Of a stretch of DNA of 64,000 nt, positions 59,770-64,000 are shown piece after piece. The translations under genes were made by a program, and so were the position numbers. Position 1 is the stretch's first letter; each line of letters starts with the position of its first letter. Below the pieces are notes generated by a model. It did not search any database. It was given only the letters and a program-made list of their open reading frames with translations, and was not told the origin of the DNA. The stretch is from positions 80,300,688 to 80,364,687 of the forward strand of contig NC_056000.1 in assembly GCF_018446385.1 (NCBI RefSeq), written 5' to 3'. This DNA comes from Zingiber officinale. Taxonomy: Eukaryota; Streptophyta; Magnoliopsida; Zingiberales; Zingiberaceae.

Positions 59770-60532
59770 TGTAGGGAACTAGGGCGCTAAACACGTGAAA
59801 GCGCTACGGAAAACATCTAGTTCCTCTCCAGAAGATCCGTGCGAAAGGAAACCATATACTAAATTTCTACATAAAGTAGGGAGTTATACCTTTGGTGCGT
59901 GCACACGATCTCCCGACAGCTAGGATCTCAACACGATCATGCGTCTATACCTCTGACGGTATCCACACAAACAAGCCTTCGTTTGTCTCACAAACTCATA
60001 AAGTGGAGAAGGCAACCACCTAAGGTTGTGCTAGCAACCAAGATAGGAGGTTTCGGCCAAGAGAAGGAATAAGGTGAAAAAAGAAGACTAAAAGTTTTAT
60101 ATCTAATGAAAATTTTATCCATAAATCATATTTATATCCATCTCATGAATACCAAAGTGTTTTGCCCTTTGGTCTTTCAATCCAATGGTTCAAAATTGTG
60201 TAGGAATGGGAACATGCCCACATTCCCCACTACTCTTAATGGAAAAGTCCATTATACCCCTGGGTTATTTCCTTTTATAAGGGGTGCGTCCAAGGTTCAT
60301 TCGTGAGGTGAGAAAAAGAGGATGAGTTTTTCACATGACGGTGGAAAAAGAAAGAGAGAGGGAAGAACATCTGAGGCAGTGGGATTTGGTTCGTGGAATT
60401 GCGGAGAGCTTTCCGATCCTATGATCATTCTTCCGACAGCGAGTCCTGTCATCGCCGATTGCAGATCTGCAGGAGATCGTTGTAAGTGTTTACCATTTTA
60501 ATTCGTTTTAATTCATGCATTTAGAATTATCA
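59770..60532 (+). repeat. 5' LTR of element H (about 0.76 kb)
   Basis: It runs TGTAGGGAACTAGG to TAGAATTATCA. A TTTTATAAGG box lies near 60272. The left end is inferred from the TG start and the change of sequence style. The right end is fixed by the primer-binding site four bases later. Confidence 0.6.
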
Positions 60533-60536
60533 ATAA

Positions 60537-60548
60537 TGGTATCAGAGC
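60537..60548 (+). other. Primer-binding site of element H
   Basis: TGGTATCAGAGC, complementary to the 3' end of plant initiator methionine tRNA, the standard copia primer. Confidence 0.9.
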
Positions 60549-62807
60549 GGTGTTATTTCTAAATGCTTAAGACGAATTATGAAATTGTTGTTCAGATATT
60601 TTCTGTATCGCTTTGCCATTTCTCGTCACTGTTTCGCACGACTAATGTGTCATAGCATACAAAGACTGATGACAGAGTTGTTGGTAGCCGTCGCTCACCA
60701 GCGACAGGGTTGCTGGTAAGAGTCACCGTCGACGTTAGCGTCGCTGCTCGACAGTGCACTGTGCCAAGTTTGAAAAATCGCGACAGTGTAGCGATTTCCA
60801 TCAGAGCAGGGCTCGGGCCACATGGATATGCCGGCGACGACATTCCGTGGCCTGCGATGGTGTCTCGGCTGGCCGACGATGCGCTGGTGGTTGGAACAGG
60901 CAGAGCAAGCACTGGCGACGTCATCGGGCCTAAAGTCGATCGACATCCAATACCGAAGAGGACCGACGACCGCCCGAGTAGGCCAGAGATCGGCCTATGT
61001 GGTCAGCGACCGTGTCTATTATAGTTGCGTGGTGGTGTGCTCGGCGTGCAGACGTGGGCAGCATGTGGCGGAGAAATCGCGAGGCGAAGAAAACAGAAGA
61101 AACACGAAGCAGTGTCCGTGAGAAAAAGTTTGATTTTAGAAAATCAAATAAAAAAAACCGTGAGCGTTAACAAGAAATTCTTTTGCATTTGTCTGCATGC
61201 ATTTAATGTTAATGTTTCATTATTTTTGGCATGCGATAATTAATTGAAAATTGGGTTCAATTAATTCACCATTTAAAATCAATGGGTGAGACCAATTTTG
61301 GTCCAATTAGACCTACTTTAAATTAAACCATTAGTTGGTTTAATCGAACCAATTTGATCCAAATCCGAATCAATTTGGGTTGATTAATTGGGTTTGGACC
61401 AAATATGATCAAATGACCAGATTTGTTCTATTGGGTCAGATTTGATCAATTGATTAAATTTATTCTAATTTGTCAGACTTGACTTAAACCAATGGGCATT
61501 GGTTTGATCAATAAGTCTGAAATTGTTGAAATGGACATAGATCAAACAGTAATAGAACATAGGTACAAAGATCCCTATCCAATTAGATCAGTTCTAATTA
61601 TAGATAATGGACCAAACTTAGGATCTGGATTCCTAATCAACCGATCCAATGAGTCAGTCGACTTAGACTCCTGAAAATCAAGGAGATTTGTTTTCTTGAT
61701 TTATTATGTTGGTACTATGCCTATATAAATTGAATTAAGCCAGTTTTGTACTGGTTAGTCGGTTTTGTACTGACTTATTTAATTTTAATTTTTCAGATGG
61801 CTAGTCGCGATTTACGACAACATGAGCTTTGGGAGGAGATTAAAGAGCTTGATTTCGACCCGGTTCAGGAAGTCGGATGGCTTATTGGTCAATTCGATCG
61901 GTTGTTCTGGAAACTTGAGCGAAAAGAGTTTTCAGTCTAAGACACACACAGAAGATGGGCTCTGGTCTATTCACTGCAGGAAAATCTTAGACAGATAGCA
62001 TTCCAACTTTGGTATGATTATGATGGGCACATCTCATATTCAGAGATGTGCAGACAACTACTTCATTTCTATTAGGGTTCTGAAGATCCAGAGCAGGATC
62101 CAGATAAATCTGAGGAGGATTCAGAAGATCCAGAGGAGGATCCAGATGAATCGGAGGAGGATTCAGAAGATCCTGAAGAAACAGAAGAAGATCTGGGAGA
62201 GTGTGTGGAGAATCCAGAAGAGGATCCAATTGTGGATCCGATAGAGAATCCTGGAGTTGTGTCCTGCCTGAGATTACCCTAAATAAGTCCAGGCTGAAAG
62301 GGATAATGTTGGCCACTGCACTAGTGTCTGTTCTAGTGGGAGTGGTAGTAGCCTATCTAGTTTACTAGAATTTTGTTATTGTTATTTTTATTATGTGTGA
62401 ACAACTTTAGTCCATTTCGTTCATGTCAGTCGGTTATATGTTAACAATATACAGCATAATTTTATATTAATTATATGTTCATTTATTTATGCTGTTTACT
62501 TGACATGATGCATGATTAGTTCATTTTTATTAAATGATCAGCTCATTTAATTAAAGTAATCATGATTTATTAAATGATCAGTTCATTTAATTAAAGAAAT
62601 TATGATTTTATAAATGATTAATTCATTGGTTAGGATGTATGTAATAGAATTGATCAATATTGATTTGATTGGTCATACAAATGATAAGTGAAAACATTGT
62701 TCTCACTTGATTTTGTAAACCAACTCAAATTAATATTGAGTCAATCATAAATTGCATGCATATGAATTACACTGAATACTAAATAATGTGTTTATTTATG
62801 ATAGATT
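60549..62807 (+). other. Long leader of element H with accessory coding region
   Basis: The first 600 bp are GC-rich without a recognised gene. 61240-61680 is rich in TTGGTTTGATC-type words. At about 61798-62370 there is protein-like sequence between LTR and gag. It begins MASRDLRQHELWEEIKELDF, has a Glu/Asp/Pro repeat block at about 62085-62245 (units like SEEDSEDPEE), and near 62306-62370 a short hydrophobic, membrane-segment-like stretch. No known domain is recognised. It is not intact. The rest up to gag is AT-rich. Confidence 0.5.
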
Positions 62808-64000
62808 ATGGCAACCAAAAACATTATAGCTGAACTTAACAAGGGTGAAAAACTTAATGGGGATAACTATAACATCTGGCACCTCATGATACAATATGTA
62901 CTTGAGGAACAAGAAGTTCTGGAGGCTGTAAATTAGGTTATGGCGGAACCTATAGATGGTTCCACTACACAACACAGACGAGATCTTGATGCCTATAAGG
63001 CATGGAAGAAAAAGGATTCTACTGCAAAGGGCATATTGATTAGTTCAATAGTAGACGACCTAGCTTTTGAATATGAGTCGTATCTTTCGGCTCATGCAGT
63101 TTTGGTAGCCCTTAAAGAAAAATACAGTGGAGTAAGTCTGAGCAAGCTTCGACAGCTGACAATCAAGTTTGACAGCTACAAGAAGCGTCCAAATGTATCA
63201 ATGGTTCAACACCTTAGGGAGATGTCAAACATGATTCGGGATCTTAAAACTACTGGTCATGAGTTGACCGATGAACAACAGGTTCAAGCAGTTATTCGTT
63301 CACTTCCAGATTCTTGGGAGATATTGAAGCAGACCCTAACTCACAGTGAGATTATCAAGACTTTCACTGATGTCTCATGCTATGTAGAATTGGAGGCGGA
63401 GAGAGTTGAATCCGTAAGGATTTCTGGACAAGCCTATGTGGCTGTAGGTTCTGCTGGATCATCTGGATCCATGAAAAAGAAATGGTTCAAGAAAGGGAAG
63501 GGAAAGAAGAGGGACAGGGCCCAATCAATAAGATAGTAAAGAAGACCGGAAAGAAACCTAAAAACAAGTTGACTTGTTTTAACTGAGGCAAGAAGGGTCA
63601 CTTCGCTCGGGAGTGTGCACTGAGCAGAAAAAGGTAAATGCAAGTGTGTCTTCTTTTCCTGAGCATTTTGTTGCTAGCTCAGTGTTGTTAGCTGATTCTT
63701 ATCATTTGTGGATTATAGATTCGGGAGCAACCAACCATGTAGCTCGAGAGCGAGTTACATTTGTAGAGTACCGTTGGGTACCAACTGGCAACAAGTGGAT
63801 CTATGTGGGAAACAATGCAAGAGTTGAAGTCAAAGGAGTCGGCATTTGTAAACTCAACCTCCGTGGTGGTAGAGTTTTGTTTCTACATGATGTCTTATAT
63901 GCTTCTGAAATTCGACGGAATCTTGTTTCCGTTATATGTTTTCTTGATTTAGGGTATTGTATTAATTTTTACAGTCGGTGTGTTGAACTTAAGATTGACT
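62808..64000 (+). pseudogene. Element H gag and start of protease, fossil
   Basis: Gag of the copia UBN2-like type opens MATKNIIAELNKGEKLNGDN and contains LVALKEKYSGVSLSKLRQL and IRSLPDSWEILKQTLTH. It is followed by a lysine-rich tail and a zinc knuckle with GKKGHFARECAL near 63590. Protease begins near 63705 with LWIIDSGATNHVA and continues through LRGGRVLFLHDVLYASEIRR to the window edge. It is broken in a few places. Confidence 0.85.

Larger units (their letters stand above)
59770..64000 (+). mobile_element. Ty1/copia element H, 5' part
   Basis: In order: LTR (59770-60532), primer-binding site TGGTATCAGAGC at 60537-60548, a long leader of about 2.2 kb with an accessory coding region (about 61798-62370), gag from 62808, zinc knuckle near 63580-63615 and protease from about 63705 to the window edge. 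The remainder of pol and the 3' LTR are outside. A few breaks are visible. Lineage is not assigned. Confidence 0.85.

Noticed and set aside
60710-61121. Gene in the first part of the element H leader
   Set aside because: Overlapping open frames exist in several phases in GC-rich sequence with no recognised motif or start context.

Overview
The window looks like nuclear DNA of a flowering plant, most likely a monocot. Support comes from five recognisable plant genes with short GT-AG introns, and from dense nested Ty1/copia and Ty3/gypsy LTR retrotransposons of plant type (an Angela-like family with 2.4 kb LTRs, a Sirevirus, a chromovirus and a Tat-lineage element). I suspect Zingiberales, but the sequence alone does not prove it.

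Positions 1-43170 are a retrotransposon cluster. An Angela-like element (its 3' end at 1-3549) sits inside a minus-strand Sirevirus (3550-8889). The Sirevirus sits inside an older copy of the Angela-like family (8890-11818), whose LTR is cut by an internally deleted chromovirus (11819-17453). Two fold-back elements follow (17454-18240). A gypsy LTR (18326-18850 and 29770-30781) is split by a Tat-lineage element (18851-29769) that carries a 58-bp minisatellite and an antisense spliced ORF. That LTR in turn lies inside a minus-strand copia (30782-38346), whose LTR is split by an RTE-type LINE with a 14-bp target duplication (34384-37652). A ~0.73 kb tandem duplication, degraded copia pol and a solo LTR with a 5-bp target duplication close the block.

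Positions 43200-58900 are a gene island: an A3-type cyclin (+), eIF5A (-), a CFL1-like WW-domain protein (+), TRAP-beta (-), and two exons of a broken DUF3754/TMEM143-like gene (+). Orientation alternates, giving divergent pairs eIF5A/CFL1-like and TRAP-beta/DUF3754. The four intact genes serve cell-cycle control, translation, a plant-specific WW-domain function and the ER translocon. I see no shared pathway.

Positions 58930-64000 return to retroelements: a truncated gypsy LTR, then the 5' part of a copia element with LTR, primer-binding site, a long leader holding an accessory coding region, and gag running into protease at the window edge.

I did not find an obviously new multi-gene system. 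The most unusual items are tandem tRNA-like units inside an LTR, the fold-back pair, the accessory region before copia gag, a 6-nt microexon in TRAP-beta, a GC-AG intron and in-frame exon duplication in the cyclin, and the duplicated LTR junction.
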